The position numbers and the translations under genes are program-made. Shown piece after piece: positions 44,651 to 53,625 of a DNA stretch of 64,000 bases. The stretch covers positions 358,746 to 422,745 of the forward strand of contig NZ_NBXD01000002.1 of assembly GCF_003399645.1 (NCBI RefSeq), in the 5' to 3' direction. Position 1 is the first letter of the stretch. The number at the start of each line of letters is the position of its first letter. The stretch is from Subtercola boreus. GTDB lineage: Bacteria; Actinomycetota; Actinomycetes; Actinomycetales; Microbacteriaceae. The notes beneath the pieces were generated by a model. It was not told where the DNA came from. It searched no databases and worked only from the letters and a program-made list of their open reading frames with translations.

Positions 44651-45001
44651 ATGGGCAAGCAGCAGATGACCGAGATGCTCAAGGGCACGCTCGAGGGAGT
44701 CGTGCTGGCCACCGTGGCCGCGCAACCGGCCTATGGATACGAGATCACGGCACGCCTGCGTGACCTGGGATTCTCCGACATCGTCGAGGGAACCGTCTAT
44801 GCGCTGCTGATCAGGATCGAGCAGCGTGGATTCGTCGATGTCGCCAAGGTTCCCTCCGAGAAGGGGCCGCCCCGAAAGGTCTACTCACTGAACGCCTCGG
44901 GTCACGAGTACCTCGGGGAGTTCTGGACGACGTGGAGCTTTCTCGCCGAACGGATCGAACAGCTCCACCACATCGAGCACCCGCACGAACAAAGAGAGTA
45001 G
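44651..45001 (+). CDS. PadR-family transcriptional regulator
   Basis: A 116-residue winged-helix repressor. It shows the PadR start MLKGTLEGVVLATVAAQPAYGYEITARL, EGTVYALLIRIEQRGFV, and the wing GPPRKVYSLNASGHEYL. PadR proteins typically auto-repress and respond to antibiotics or phenolic acids. The AT-rich segment 44606-44640 directly upstream probably holds promoter and operator. It is two bases from the DUF1048 gene, a recurrent pair. Confidence 0.92.
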   Translation: MGKQQMTEMLKGTLEGVVLATVAAQPAYGYEITARLRDLGFSDIVEGTVYALLIRIEQRGFVDVAKVPSEKGPPRKVYSLNASGHEYLGEFWTTWSFLAERIEQLHHIEHPHEQRE

Positions 45002-45003
45002 TC

Positions 45004-45378
45004 ATGGCCAACCTGATCGAGAAGGTCACCGGAGATCTCGGCGACAAGAAGCGCTACCGCGAGTACAGGGCACGCGTGAAGAAACTGCCCGAGGGGTACC
45101 GGCTGGCTGCGGGGGCGCTCGAGCGCTATCTTCTGAACCTCGGCCCGAGCGACACCGGGAGCAGCCTCATCGCCATGCTGAACGACCTGGCTGACCTGCT
45201 CGAGCAGAGCGCCGCGGCCGGCACCCCTCTCCGCGAGGTGATCGGCACGGACCCGGCTGACTTCGCCGACACCTTCATGGACAACTACAGCGGCGGCAGC
45301 TGGATTCGCAAAGAACGCCAGCGCCTCACGACCGCGATCGCCAGCGCTGAGAGCATCGACGCCGCTGCTGCCGTGTGA
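45004..45378 (+). CDS. DUF1048 family protein
   Basis: A 124-residue all-helical cytosolic protein with the DUF1048 pattern KKRYREYRARVKKLPEGYRLA..., FADTFMDNYSGGSWIRKERQRL. Genes of this family usually sit directly behind a PadR regulator, as here (two-base gap, probable coupling). The function is unknown; it may modulate PadR. Confidence 0.9.
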   Translation: MANLIEKVTGDLGDKKRYREYRARVKKLPEGYRLAAGALERYLLNLGPSDTGSSLIAMLNDLADLLEQSAAAGTPLREVIGTDPADFADTFMDNYSGGSWIRKERQRLTTAIASAESIDAAAAV

Positions 45379-45393
45379 GGATCGATTCCGCGA

Positions 45394-46050
45394 TCAGTGT
45401 GGATCGTCGTCGTCGAGGAGCATGCCGACCGAGGTCGCGCAGGCGTCGCCTTTCCACGCTTCGATGCCCTCGCGAACGGCGAAGACGACGATCACGAGGG
45501 CGGCGATCGGGTCGGCCCACCACCAGCCGAAGAGGGTGTTCAGAAGCAGCCCGACGAGCACGGCGGCCGAGAGGTAGGTGCAGATGAGGGTCTGCTTCGA
45601 GTCGGCGATCGCGGTCGCCGAACCGAGCTCCTCTCCTGTGCGCCGTTCGGTGAGGGAGAGGAACGGCATGATGACGACGCTGAGGGCGGTGAGCACGATG
45701 CCGACGGTGCTGTGCTGCACGTCGGCCGCCCGGGTGAGGGTGAGCACGGCGCTCGCGCTGACGTAGATCGCGAGCAGGAAGAACGCGACCGCGATGACGC
45801 GGAGGGTTCCCTTCTCCCACCGCTCGGGGTCTTTGCGGGTGAACTGCCAGGCCACGGCCGCGGCGGAGAGAACTTCGATCGTGGAGTCGAGTCCGAATCC
45901 GATGAGGGCGCCGGATGATGCGGCGGTACCGGCTGCGATCGCTACGACGGCTTCGATGAGGTTGTAGCCGATCGTTATCGCGACGATCAGTCGGATGCGT
46001 CTCTGCAGCACCGCTTTGCGCTGCACGAGCGGGTTCGCGGTGGCGGTCAC
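45394..46050 (-). CDS. Cation diffusion facilitator-like efflux transporter
   Basis: A 218-residue membrane protein of the short CDF type with about six helices. Metal-site patterns are SGALIGFGLDSTIEVLSA (Asp ~48) and AIADSKQTLICTYLS (Asp ~140); acidic and histidine residues lie at the C-terminus (LLDDDDPH). The GTG start overlaps the stop of the ArsR/CmtR gene by four bases. It probably exports the metal sensed by that regulator. The cytoplasmic domain is shorter than in the other CDF protein at 8224. Confidence 0.88.
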   Translation of the reverse strand: MTATANPLVQRKAVLQRRIRLIVAITIGYNLIEAVVAIAAGTAASSGALIGFGLDSTIEVLSAAAVAWQFTRKDPERWEKGTLRVIAVAFFLLAIYVSASAVLTLTRAADVQHSTVGIVLTALSVVIMPFLSLTERRTGEELGSATAIADSKQTLICTYLSAAVLVGLLLNTLFGWWWADPIAALVIVVFAVREGIEAWKGDACATSVGMLLDDDDPH

Positions 46051-46400
46051 TGGCCGGCCTCGCAGCAGCCGGGCACGGAGCAGGCCGGGTTGTTGCACGG
46101 CGCGTCGGCGTCGACAGCGAGCACTACTCCGACGAGGTCGTTCAACGCCTTCGCGAGGTGCGCGTCGGCTATCTCGTACCGGTTCTGTCGGCCTTCCGGT
46201 TCGGCGACAACGATGCCGCAGTCCCGCAGGCACGTCAGGTGGTTCGAGACGTTCTGCCGGGTGAGGCCCAGTGCATCGGCGATACCGGCAGGGTAGGCGG
46301 GCTGATCGAGCAGCATCAGGAGAATGCGGGAACGGGTCGGATCGGCCATCGCGCGACCGATCCGGTTCATGACGTCGAGCTGTGTGCTGAGTGCGAGCAT
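46047..46400 (-). CDS. CmtR-like ArsR-family metal sensor
   Basis: A 117-residue repressor. The recognition helix is LTRQNVSNHLTCLRDCGIVV, in which the two cysteines correspond to the CmtR Cd/Pb-binding pair. The C-terminal tail CNNPACSVPGCCEAGQ supplies extra cysteines. CmtR releases DNA upon binding cadmium or lead. A perfect 10-bp inverted repeat lies just upstream of its ATG, and the efflux gene overlaps its stop. Together they form an autoregulated metal-efflux operon. Confidence 0.92.
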   Translation of the reverse strand: MLALSTQLDVMNRIGRAMADPTRSRILLMLLDQPAYPAGIADALGLTRQNVSNHLTCLRDCGIVVAEPEGRQNRYEIADAHLAKALNDLVGVVLAVDADAPCNNPACSVPGCCEAGQ

Positions 46401-46407
46401 GAACCCA

Positions 46408-46431
46408 TTAATACAGCCTTCGCTGTATTAA
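46408..46431 (-). promoter_or_regulatory. Operator of the CmtR-like regulator
   Basis: Perfect inverted repeat TTAATACAGC / GCTGTATTAA with a 4-nt centre, eight bases upstream of the ATG. The half-site ATACAG.. is of the kind bound by ArsR/SmtB-family sensors. Confidence 0.8.
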
Positions 46432-46467
46432 GCAAACAGACCGACCCGCCCCTCTCTCGTGTCGCTT

Positions 46468-47696
46468 TTACTCCGTTTCGCCTGTCGCGATGAGGTCCGC
46501 GGCGCGGTGGCCGATGAACGCCGCGGGCGCCAAGGTGTGGCCGCGGATGATCTGCGGCATGACGGAGGCGTCGGCGATGCGGAGGCCGAGCACGCCACGC
46601 ACGCGCAGCTCAGCGTCGGTCACGGCCATCGGATCGGTGTCCGAGCCCATCTTCGCGGTCCCGACCGGGTGGAAGGTCGTTCCCGCGTCCTGGCGGATGT
46701 GCTCGACGATCTCAGCGTCGGTCGCCGTCTGCGTCGGGTACATCTGATCGACCCAGGGCTGCAGGAGCGGTGCGGTCAGGTACTGCTGGGTCAGGCGTAC
46801 CGCTTCGACGAGGCCGGTGAGGTCGCTTTCCGCGCTGAGGAAACGGGGGTCGATGACGGGCCTGTCGGAGGGGTCGGCGGAGGCGAGGCGCACGGTACCG
46901 GTGCTTTGGGACTGCAGGAGCACGGAGCCCACGGTGACGCCGGAGCGCTGGTCGGCATTTTGCTCGCCGGGGAACGTGGACGCACTTCGGCGCCCACAGC
47001 TCGACCGTCTTCGATGATCACGCGGCTGACGTGGGCGCCGACGCGGATCGTGAGGCTCTCACGTGCGCGGACCTCCTCGGTGAGGTACGCGTCGGCGACG
47101 GTGTGCCGCACGCCATCGACGAAGACCGTCTGGTAGCGGTCGGCGACGTCTGCGACCGCACCGTCGGAGTCGCCGCGCGCCCCGAAACCATATTCGACGT
47201 ACGCGTCGAGGAGCGTGTCCGAGAGCGCGGTGGGAGTCGCGATGTCGTTCAGTCGCAGCGGCCCGTCGCTACCGCGCAGGTCAGCCGGCCCACGGTCTGT
47301 CGCTTCGATCGCGAGGAACGCTCTGCGCGCTGCCTCAGCGTTCCATCCGGTGGCTCCCGCCTGCTCCCAGGCGTCGTAGTCCTCGGGGCGCCCGCGAAGC
47401 CACGCGCCGATGTTGAGCACGTTGGAGCCGCCGACGGCACGCCCGCGGGGCTCATCGACCACCCGTCCGGCGAGACCGGGCTGCGGAACCGTCTGGTAGG
47501 CCCAGTTCTTTTCCGTGTCGCCCCAGGTGAGAAGGAAGGCGCCCTGGCTGCGACCGATATCCAACGGGTTCTCCTGCCCCGCGTCCAACAGCAGCGTGCT
47601 GCGATCCGGGTACTCGCTCAGTAGCGAGGCGAGCACGGATCCTGCGACACCTGCACCGACGACGATGTAATCGAATTCTTGTGATGCTGTGCTCAT
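46468..47696 (-). pseudogene. Decayed GMC-family oxidoreductase (internal deletion and frameshift)
   Basis: The 5' part (ATG 47696) codes a GMC FAD motif, DYIVVGAGVAGSVLASLLSE, and continues to GRAVGAEVR. There the frame breaks (about 46975-46985) and the match resumes in another frame with FPGEQNADQRSGVTVGSVLLQ, then the family's catalytic C-terminus (FHPVGTAKMGSDTD..., LRIADASVMPQIIRGHT). The central ~180 residues normally present between these points (substrate domain) are absent. The gene is therefore a deletion pseudogene. Choline, glucose or alcohol oxidation is typical for intact relatives. Confidence 0.85.
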
Positions 47697-47750
47697 GGCT
47701 TCGCTTCCTCTGTGAGGGTTCGCGGCGCACACCGGATCGACACGTCAGTT

Positions 47751-47821
47751 TAGTTGTGGCTACAACTATCTCCAACAGAACCACGGAAACCTGGAAACTA
47801 CAACTGAAGATTTGGAGTTGT
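47751..47821. promoter_or_regulatory. Cluster of AGTTGT/ACAACT operator-like half-sites
   Basis: Inverted pair TAGTTGT-GGCT-ACAACTA at 47751-47768, and a second, opposite pair ACAACT/AGTTGT at 47800-47805 and 47816-47821. They lie upstream of the decayed GMC gene and between it and the GH3 stop. They look like sites of a TetR- or MarR-type repressor that is no longer encoded beside them. Confidence 0.5.
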
Positions 47822-47848
47822 CGCAACTCAGTTATTCGGGTACTTCAC

Positions 47849-50170
47849 TCACGCGACGGTATGGTGCGCGAACACCGGTACGACCACGGCGGCTCGCACG
47901 GCGCGTTCGTCGGTGATCGTCACCCGATGCACCGGCCCGGTGATCGCGAGCGATGTCTCGGTCTCGCGCACATCGCACGACGGCCCGACCCAGAGGTCGA
48001 CCACTCCGGGTTCGACGATGCGCGTGTAGGCGCGGTCAGTGAACGCGAGCCTCGTCGTGGGAACGGTGAACCGCACCACCGCCTCTGCACCTGCCTCGAG
48101 CGACACCCGATGGTAGCCGAGCAGCTGCGCTACCGGACGGGTCACGCTGGCGATGACATCGTGCGCATAGAGCTGTATGAGATCAGTGCCGGCGCGCGTG
48201 CCCGTGTTCTTTACCCTCACGGTCACGGTGAACATGTCGCCGGCCACGACCTCCGGGGTTTCGACAGCGAGCTCATCCCGTTCGAAAGTCGTGTACGAGA
48301 GGCCGTGCCCGAAGGGCAGCACCGGGGTGCTGTCGGCGCTGGTCACCTCCGACGGCCCGCCGAGGAGCGGGTGCAGGTAGCTGAACGGTTGGGCCCCCGC
48401 CGACCTCGGCAGCGAGACCGGGAGGTGCCCCGACGGCGAGACGCGTCCCGAGAGCAGTCCGGCCACCGCCGTGCCTCCTTCCTCGCCCGGAAAGAACGCC
48501 TGCACGACCGCCGCAGGTGCAGACGGCCCGGTCACCGCCCAGTCGATCGCATACGGGCGACCGGTCAGGAGCACGAGCACCACGGGCGTGCCGGTGGCGA
48601 CGATGCGCTCGACGAGTTGTCGCTGCCTGCCGGGCAGTTCCAGGTTCTCGACGTCATTTCCCTCACCGACCGTGCCTCGGCCGAACAGGCCTGCCCGGTC
48701 GCCGACGACGACGATCGCGACATCCGCCCGCCGAGCGGCTCGCGCTGCTGGTTCGAAGCCCGAAACGTCGTCGCCCTCGACGCCGCAGCCCGGCTCGAAC
48801 GTGACGGTGGCACCGTCGAACTCGCTCAGCACGGCATCCAGAACCGTCGGTATCACCAGCCCGGTCGGGGTGTCGGGATGATGCGCCAGCACGTGATTGA
48901 CAAACGAGTAGCAGCCCATCAGCGCCTCGGCGGAGTCCGCGTTCGGGCCGATGACCGCGACGCGCGCGCTGCCGCCCCTCAGGGGCAGTGACCCGTCGTT
49001 CGTCAGGAGCACCAGCGACTCCTCAGCCAGCCGCCGCGCCACACCGCGGTGCGCGGGGCTGTCGAGGTCGACGGATGTCGGGGGCTTCCCGAAATCCGCA
49101 TCCAGCAGGCCGAGCTCCTCCTTCTGGGAGAGCACGCGCAGCACGGCCGCATCCACGAGTTCTCCGCCGGTATCGCCCGCCCGGATCCGCTCCCCGAGTG
49201 CCAGGTACGCATCCCCCGTCGGCAGCTCCACATCGATCCCCGCCGCAAGTGCGAGCGCGGCGGCCTCGGCCCGGTCGGCAGCAACCGCGTGCATCAGGTT
49301 CAGGAACGCAACCGAGAAGTAGTCGGAGACGACCGCTCCGTCGAACCCCCACCGGTCGCGCAGAATGCCGGTGAGGTATTCGGGCGTCGAGCCCACCGGC
49401 ACCCCGTCGATCTCGGCGTAGGAGTTCATCACCGACCGCGCCCCGCCGTCGAGCACCGCCATCTCGAACGGGGGCAGCAACACGTCTTCCAGCTCGCGTC
49501 GTCCGAGATGAACGGGCGCGTGGTTGCGCCCGGCCCGCGAGGCCGAGTACCCGACGAAATGCTTGAGCGTTGCATGCACCCCCGCGCTCTGCAGCCCGCG
49601 TACGTATGCCGTGCCGAGGGTTCCGACGACGTACGGGTCCTCCGAGATGCACTCGTCGACGCGCCCCCAGCGCGGGTCGCGGATCACGTCGAGCACCGGT
49701 GCCAGCCCCTGGTGGATGCCGAGGTCGCGCATGGACCCCCCGATCATCCGTCCCATCTCCTCGACCAGCTGCGGGTCGAACGCCGCGCCCCAGGCGAGCG
49801 GCGTCGGGAACGTCGCGGCTTTCCACGCGGCCAGCCCGGTCAGGCACTCCTCGTGCACGAGGGCCGGGATGCCCAGCCGGGTCTCGCTCTGCAGCCTCCG
49901 CTGTTCGGCCCAGAGCCACGCGGCCCGCTCGACCGGGTCGACCGGCCGCGTGCCGTAGACGCGCGTGAGGTGGCCGATGCCGTTCACGGTCGCCTCGTCG
50001 TAGCCGCTCGAAGTCGCCATCTCGCCCTGCATCGGGGCCACGACCTCGCCGCCCTGATCGACCCAGTACCCGACGAGCTGGGCGATCTTCTCGTCGAGGG
50101 TCATCTCGGCATGCAGTGCCCGCACCCGGTCGGAGACAGGGGGCAGCGGAGGGTTGGTCATGGTTGTCAT
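47849..50170 (-). CDS. Glycoside hydrolase family 3 beta-glucosidase
   Basis: A 773-residue retaining beta-glycosidase, cytosolic (no signal peptide). The N-terminal TIM barrel carries the nucleophile aspartate in GFDGAVVSDYFSV (~283) and the KHF motif in ATLKHFVGYSASRAG (~205). The alpha/beta sandwich follows, then the C-terminal Fn3-like domain (~660-770). It ends the operon of a sugar ABC transporter. Imported beta-glucosides or xylosides would be hydrolysed here; the exact sugar cannot be told from sequence. A second in-frame ATG lies three codons inside. Confidence 0.92.
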   Translation of the reverse strand: MTTMTNPPLPPVSDRVRALHAEMTLDEKIAQLVGYWVDQGGEVVAPMQGEMATSSGYDEATVNGIGHLTRVYGTRPVDPVERAAWLWAEQRRLQSETRLGIPALVHEECLTGLAAWKAATFPTPLAWGAAFDPQLVEEMGRMIGGSMRDLGIHQGLAPVLDVIRDPRWGRVDECISEDPYVVGTLGTAYVRGLQSAGVHATLKHFVGYSASRAGRNHAPVHLGRRELEDVLLPPFEMAVLDGGARSVMNSYAEIDGVPVGSTPEYLTGILRDRWGFDGAVVSDYFSVAFLNLMHAVAADRAEAAALALAAGIDVELPTGDAYLALGERIRAGDTGGELVDAAVLRVLSQKEELGLLDADFGKPPTSVDLDSPAHRGVARRLAEESLVLLTNDGSLPLRGGSARVAVIGPNADSAEALMGCYSFVNHVLAHHPDTPTGLVIPTVLDAVLSEFDGATVTFEPGCGVEGDDVSGFEPAARAARRADVAIVVVGDRAGLFGRGTVGEGNDVENLELPGRQRQLVERIVATGTPVVLVLLTGRPYAIDWAVTGPSAPAAVVQAFFPGEEGGTAVAGLLSGRVSPSGHLPVSLPRSAGAQPFSYLHPLLGGPSEVTSADSTPVLPFGHGLSYTTFERDELAVETPEVVAGDMFTVTVRVKNTGTRAGTDLIQLYAHDVIASVTRPVAQLLGYHRVSLEAGAEAVVRFTVPTTRLAFTDRAYTRIVEPGVVDLWVGPSCDVRETETSLAITGPVHRVTITDERAVRAAVVVPVFAHHTVA

Positions 50171-50218
50171 TTCTGTGAAGGGGTCGGTCGGGTGGCGGTG
50201 GGGGGGGCGGCGCGGGGC

Positions 50219-51097
50219 TCAGCCCTTGACCGCGCCCGACAGCCCGCCGACGATGCGGCGCTCGAAGAACGCGAAGAACAGCAGCGCCGGAATCATCGAC
50301 AGAGCTGTGAACGCCAGCACCTTGGCGGTGTCGACCGAGTACTGCGATGAGAACGCCTGCACCCCGAGCGGCAGTGTGAAGATGGCCGGCTTGTTCAGAA
50401 TGAACAGCGGCAGCAGGTAGCTGTTCCAGCTGGCGATGAAAGCGAGGATGCCGGTGGTGATCACTCCCGGCGTGGCCAGCGGCACGACCATGCGCCAGAA
50501 GAACCCCAGCCGGCTGCATCCGTCGATGAATGCCGCCTCCTGGATCTCGTCGGGGATCGCCCGCAGAAAGGGCACCAGGATGATGATGGTCGTCGGCAGC
50601 GCGAACGCGATCTGGGGCAGGATGACCCCGCCGAGCGAATTCATCAGGCCGAGGTTCTTCACCACGATGTAGAGCGGCGTGATGGCGACCGTCATCGGGA
50701 ACATCAGCCCGGCAGCGAACAGCGCGTACAGCACGCCTCGCCCGCGGAAGCTGTAGCGCGCGAGCACGTAGCTGGCCATCAGCCCGAGCACGACGACACC
50801 CAGCGTGGTGGCGAGCGCCACGATCACGGAGTTGAGCACCTCGCCCCAGAACACCCCGCCGGTGAGCACGTCGACGTAGTTCGAGATGTTCCACACGGCG
50901 GGCAGTCCGGCCGGGTCGACCGACAGTTCGGAGTTGGTGCGGAACCCGCCGATGATGATGAACACGACAGGCGCGAGCATCAGGATGATCACGACCACCG
51001 CGACCGCGTAGGCGATCGGCGTGCCCGGTCGCAGGCGAGTGGATGAACGTGGGGCCGTGACGGGCGCCATCCCGCTGATCGTGCTCATGGCACTCAT
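50219..51097 (-). CDS. Carbohydrate ABC transporter permease (MalG type)
   Basis: Inner-membrane permease of 292 residues with six helices. The EAA loop contacting the ATPase reads EIQEAAFIDGCSRLGFFWRMVVPLATPG (~190-215). The ATG overlaps the stop of the upstream permease (ATGA). No ATPase gene is in the operon, so a shared MsiK-like ATPase elsewhere is expected, as is common in actinobacteria. Confidence 0.93.
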   Translation of the reverse strand: MSAMSTISGMAPVTAPRSSTRLRPGTPIAYAVAVVVIILMLAPVVFIIIGGFRTNSELSVDPAGLPAVWNISNYVDVLTGGVFWGEVLNSVIVALATTLGVVVLGLMASYVLARYSFRGRGVLYALFAAGLMFPMTVAITPLYIVVKNLGLMNSLGGVILPQIAFALPTTIIILVPFLRAIPDEIQEAAFIDGCSRLGFFWRMVVPLATPGVITTGILAFIASWNSYLLPLFILNKPAIFTLPLGVQAFSSQYSVDTAKVLAFTALSMIPALLFFAFFERRIVGGLSGAVKG

Positions 51098-52146
51098 TCG
51101 GTGTTCCCCTTGTCGGTCAGGGCGCCCTGGGTGTCGCGCCGCAGGATGAAGCGCTGGTACACCAGCGCGATGATCAGCGAGATGACGAAGAGCACGACCG
51201 CGACCGCGTTGCCGTAGCCGTAGTTGCCGGCGTTCCGCCCGTTCGCGACCATGTAGGTCGCCATCGTCGATGTGCCGGCGGTCGAGCTGACGTACTGCCC
51301 CCAGATGATGTAGACGAGGTCGAACAGCTGCAGGGAGCCGATGATCGACAGGAACGCCCAGATACGCAGCGTCGGCCCGAGCAGCGGCAGCGTGATGTTG
51401 CGCTGGATCTGCCAGAACGATGCCCCGTCGATCGACGCCGCCTCCGACAGCTCCTCGGGGATGCCCTGGAGACCAGCGAGAAAGAGGATGACGGCGAAGC
51501 CGATGTACTTCCACGTGATGATGACCATCAGCGTCCAGATGGCGATATCCGGGTTCGACAGCCAGTCCTCGGCAACAGCCCCGAGCCCGAGGTTCTCGAG
51601 CAGGCCGTTGAAGGCACCGTTGGTCTGCAGGATGAGGCTCCACCCGGTTCCGACCACCACCTCGGAGATGACGTACGGCACGAAGATCAGCACCCGGATC
51701 AGCGACTGCCCGCGGAGCTTGCGGTTCAGCAGCAGCGCCAGCCCGATCGCGGCCGGCCCCTGGAAGACGAGAGACAGAACGAGAATCGTCCCGTTGTGCG
51801 CAAGAGCCTGCTGGAAGGTCGGGTCCTGGAGGATCGTGAGGTAGTTGCGCAGGCCCACCACGTCGGTCGGTGTTCCGTACCCCTGCCAGCTGAAGAAGCC
51901 GTAGTAGGCGGCGATCACCACGGGGAACATCACGAAGGCGAGAAAGACGAGCAGGGCGGGCCCCACCAGCAGGGCCACCTCCCAGCGGCTCGCCCGGTTG
52001 AAGGGGCGGCGCCTGGGGCCACCCGTCGCCCGGCCGGTCGGCCTTCCGGTCTTGCCCGGCGGGGTGCCCGGAGTCGTGCCGGCCGCAGCCGTCGCCGACC
52101 CGGCGGCCGCGCCGGCCTCCACCGGCACGGCCTCTCGAACCGTCAT
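51094..52146 (-). CDS. Carbohydrate ABC transporter permease (MalF type)
   Basis: A 350-residue permease with six helices after a ~55-residue Ala/Gly/Thr-rich cytosolic extension. The EAA loop is ELSEAASIDGASFWQIQRNITLPLLGP (~258-284). It pairs with the MalG-type subunit to form the membrane channel. It lies five bases downstream of the substrate-binding protein gene. Confidence 0.93.
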   Translation of the reverse strand: MTVREAVPVEAGAAAGSATAAAGTTPGTPPGKTGRPTGRATGGPRRRPFNRASRWEVALLVGPALLVFLAFVMFPVVIAAYYGFFSWQGYGTPTDVVGLRNYLTILQDPTFQQALAHNGTILVLSLVFQGPAAIGLALLLNRKLRGQSLIRVLIFVPYVISEVVVGTGWSLILQTNGAFNGLLENLGLGAVAEDWLSNPDIAIWTLMVIITWKYIGFAVILFLAGLQGIPEELSEAASIDGASFWQIQRNITLPLLGPTLRIWAFLSIIGSLQLFDLVYIIWGQYVSSTAGTSTMATYMVANGRNAGNYGYGNAVAVVLFVISLIIALVYQRFILRRDTQGALTDKGNTE

Positions 52147-52151
52147 CGTCG

Positions 52152-53444
52152 CTACGCCTTCTTCGCGGCGTCGTTGACCGTCTGCACGAGCTGCTCCGGG
52201 CTACTCTTGCCGGCGAGCAGGTCGACGACTCCGACGTTCAGGGCGTTGCCCACGTTCAGGCCGTAGAGCGTGTCGAGCCACTGCGACACGAACGGCGCTG
52301 CGTTGTAGGTCGAGATGATCTGCTGCAGGTACGGCTCTGTCACCGACTTCTGCGCCTCGGTGTTCACGGGGGGAGCGTTGAACGCCACGTAGTACGCCTT
52401 CTGCACATCCGAGGTGGCGAGGTAGTTCAGAAAATCGACACAGGCCGACGGAGCATCGACCGAACAGGAATAGCTGTCGACCCCGCCGAGGATCGAGCCG
52501 GGCTCGCCGTCGCCGCCGGTGATCTCGGGGAACGGGAACCACGACAGGTCGGCAAGCGGCTTGGCGTCGGGCGTCAGCGAGGCGATGACCCCGGGATCCC
52601 ATGCGCCCATCAGTTCCATGCCGGCCTGGTGGTTGGCGACGAGGCCTGCAGAGCTGCCGGCACCCTGCTGCGCGGGGGTCGACAGGAATCCGTCGTTGAA
52701 CGGCTGCGTCGAGGCGAAGTCCTCGAGATCCTGCCCGGCGCGGATCCAGCAGTCATCGCTGAAGTCCTTCGAACTCGTGGCGCCCGAGAGAACCTCCGGG
52801 CTGCACTCGCGCAGGGCGAAGAAGAAGTACCAGTGCGCGGCCGGCCAGGCGTCCTTGCCGCCGAGCGCCACGGCCTGCACCCCCGTCGCCTTCAACTTCG
52901 TATTGGCGGCCTCGAGCTCGTCGATCGTCGTCGGTGCCGACGTGACCCCAGCGGCCGTGAACAGATCCTGGCTGTAGAAGACGCCGCCGGGCAGCACGGA
53001 GACCGGCATTGCGTAGACCTTGTCGTCGATGGATGTCGCACCGAACGTCGCCGCCGGAATCTCCTTCTTCGCGTCGGCCGAGAGCCCCTCGGTCAGGTCT
53101 TTCACCTGGCCAGCCGCCACCATTGCGGCCATCTTGCCGCCGCCGCGCTGAAAGAAGAGGTCGGGCGCATCGCCCGAATTCAACGCTGTCTGCAGCTTGC
53201 CGTCGAGGTCTTCGTTCTGGATCGCCTGCACATCGATCGTGACACCGGGATTCGCCGCTGTGAAGTCAGCGGCTGTCTTGTCCCAGAACTCCTGGCCGGG
53301 GCCGGTGGTCGAGTTCTCCCACAGTGTCATCGACACCGGGCCGCCGTCGGAGCCCGAGCCGCCGCTGTCGCCGCTGCACGCGCTGAGGCCGAGGGCCCCG
53401 AGAGCGAGCACCGAGAGGCCGGCGACGATACGTTTCGTCTTCAT
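52152..53444 (-). CDS. Sugar ABC transporter substrate-binding lipoprotein
   Basis: Family 1 extracellular solute-binding protein of 430 residues. Its lipoprotein signal peptide has the lipobox GLSAC (cysteine ~23). Motifs include MTLWENSTTGPGQEFWDKTAADF and NSGDAPDLFFQRGGGKM, with aromatic residues for sugar stacking. First gene of the operon, with permeases and GH3 following. Regulated by the divergent LacI gene through the palindrome at 53587. Confidence 0.93.
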   Translation of the reverse strand: MKTKRIVAGLSVLALGALGLSACSGDSGGSGSDGGPVSMTLWENSTTGPGQEFWDKTAADFTAANPGVTIDVQAIQNEDLDGKLQTALNSGDAPDLFFQRGGGKMAAMVAAGQVKDLTEGLSADAKKEIPAATFGATSIDDKVYAMPVSVLPGGVFYSQDLFTAAGVTSAPTTIDELEAANTKLKATGVQAVALGGKDAWPAAHWYFFFALRECSPEVLSGATSSKDFSDDCWIRAGQDLEDFASTQPFNDGFLSTPAQQGAGSSAGLVANHQAGMELMGAWDPGVIASLTPDAKPLADLSWFPFPEITGGDGEPGSILGGVDSYSCSVDAPSACVDFLNYLATSDVQKAYYVAFNAPPVNTEAQKSVTEPYLQQIISTYNAAPFVSQWLDTLYGLNVGNALNVGVVDLLAGKSSPEQLVQTVNDAAKKA

Positions 53445-53497
53445 GTGAATACCTGTTCTCTTCGTTGAGTCGGATGACCGCCGGGCCGGAGTTCGTC

Positions 53498-53541
53498 GTG
53501 CTGTGTGTCTCGCTGTGCTGTGTGTCTCGCTGTGCTGTGTG
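53498..53541. repeat. 17-bp tandem repeat (2.6 copies) in the transporter leader
   Basis: Unit GTGCTGTGTGTCTCGCT at 53498-53514 and 53515-53531, plus ten bases of a third copy. It lies in the 5' untranslated leader of the substrate-binding-protein mRNA, between operator and start. Copy number may vary between strains. Confidence 0.85.
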
Positions 53542-53586
53542 CCCGGCAGCAATTGAGTGTCGCAAGCAACAAATTCATCGTCAAAC

Positions 53587-53598
53587 GTTTTCGAAAAC
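53587..53598. promoter_or_regulatory. LacI-family operator
   Basis: Perfect 12-bp palindrome GTTTTCGAAAAC in the divergent promoter region. It lies 16 bp upstream of the LacI -10 box and about 140 bp from the transporter start, so repressor bound here would act on both promoters. Confidence 0.75.
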
Positions 53599-53613
53599 CT
53601 TTTCCATGGGCGC

Positions 53614-53619
53614 TAGGCT
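53614..53619 (+). promoter_or_regulatory. -10 box of leaderless LacI-family gene
   Basis: TAGGCT, six bases before the ATG at 53626; the operator palindrome overlaps the -35 position. Confidence 0.55.
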
Positions 53620-53625
53620 GCCTGC

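Noticed and set aside
46468..47696. Two separate short GMC-like genes
   Set aside because: The halves match the start and end of one enzyme family and abut at a frame break with the centre missing.
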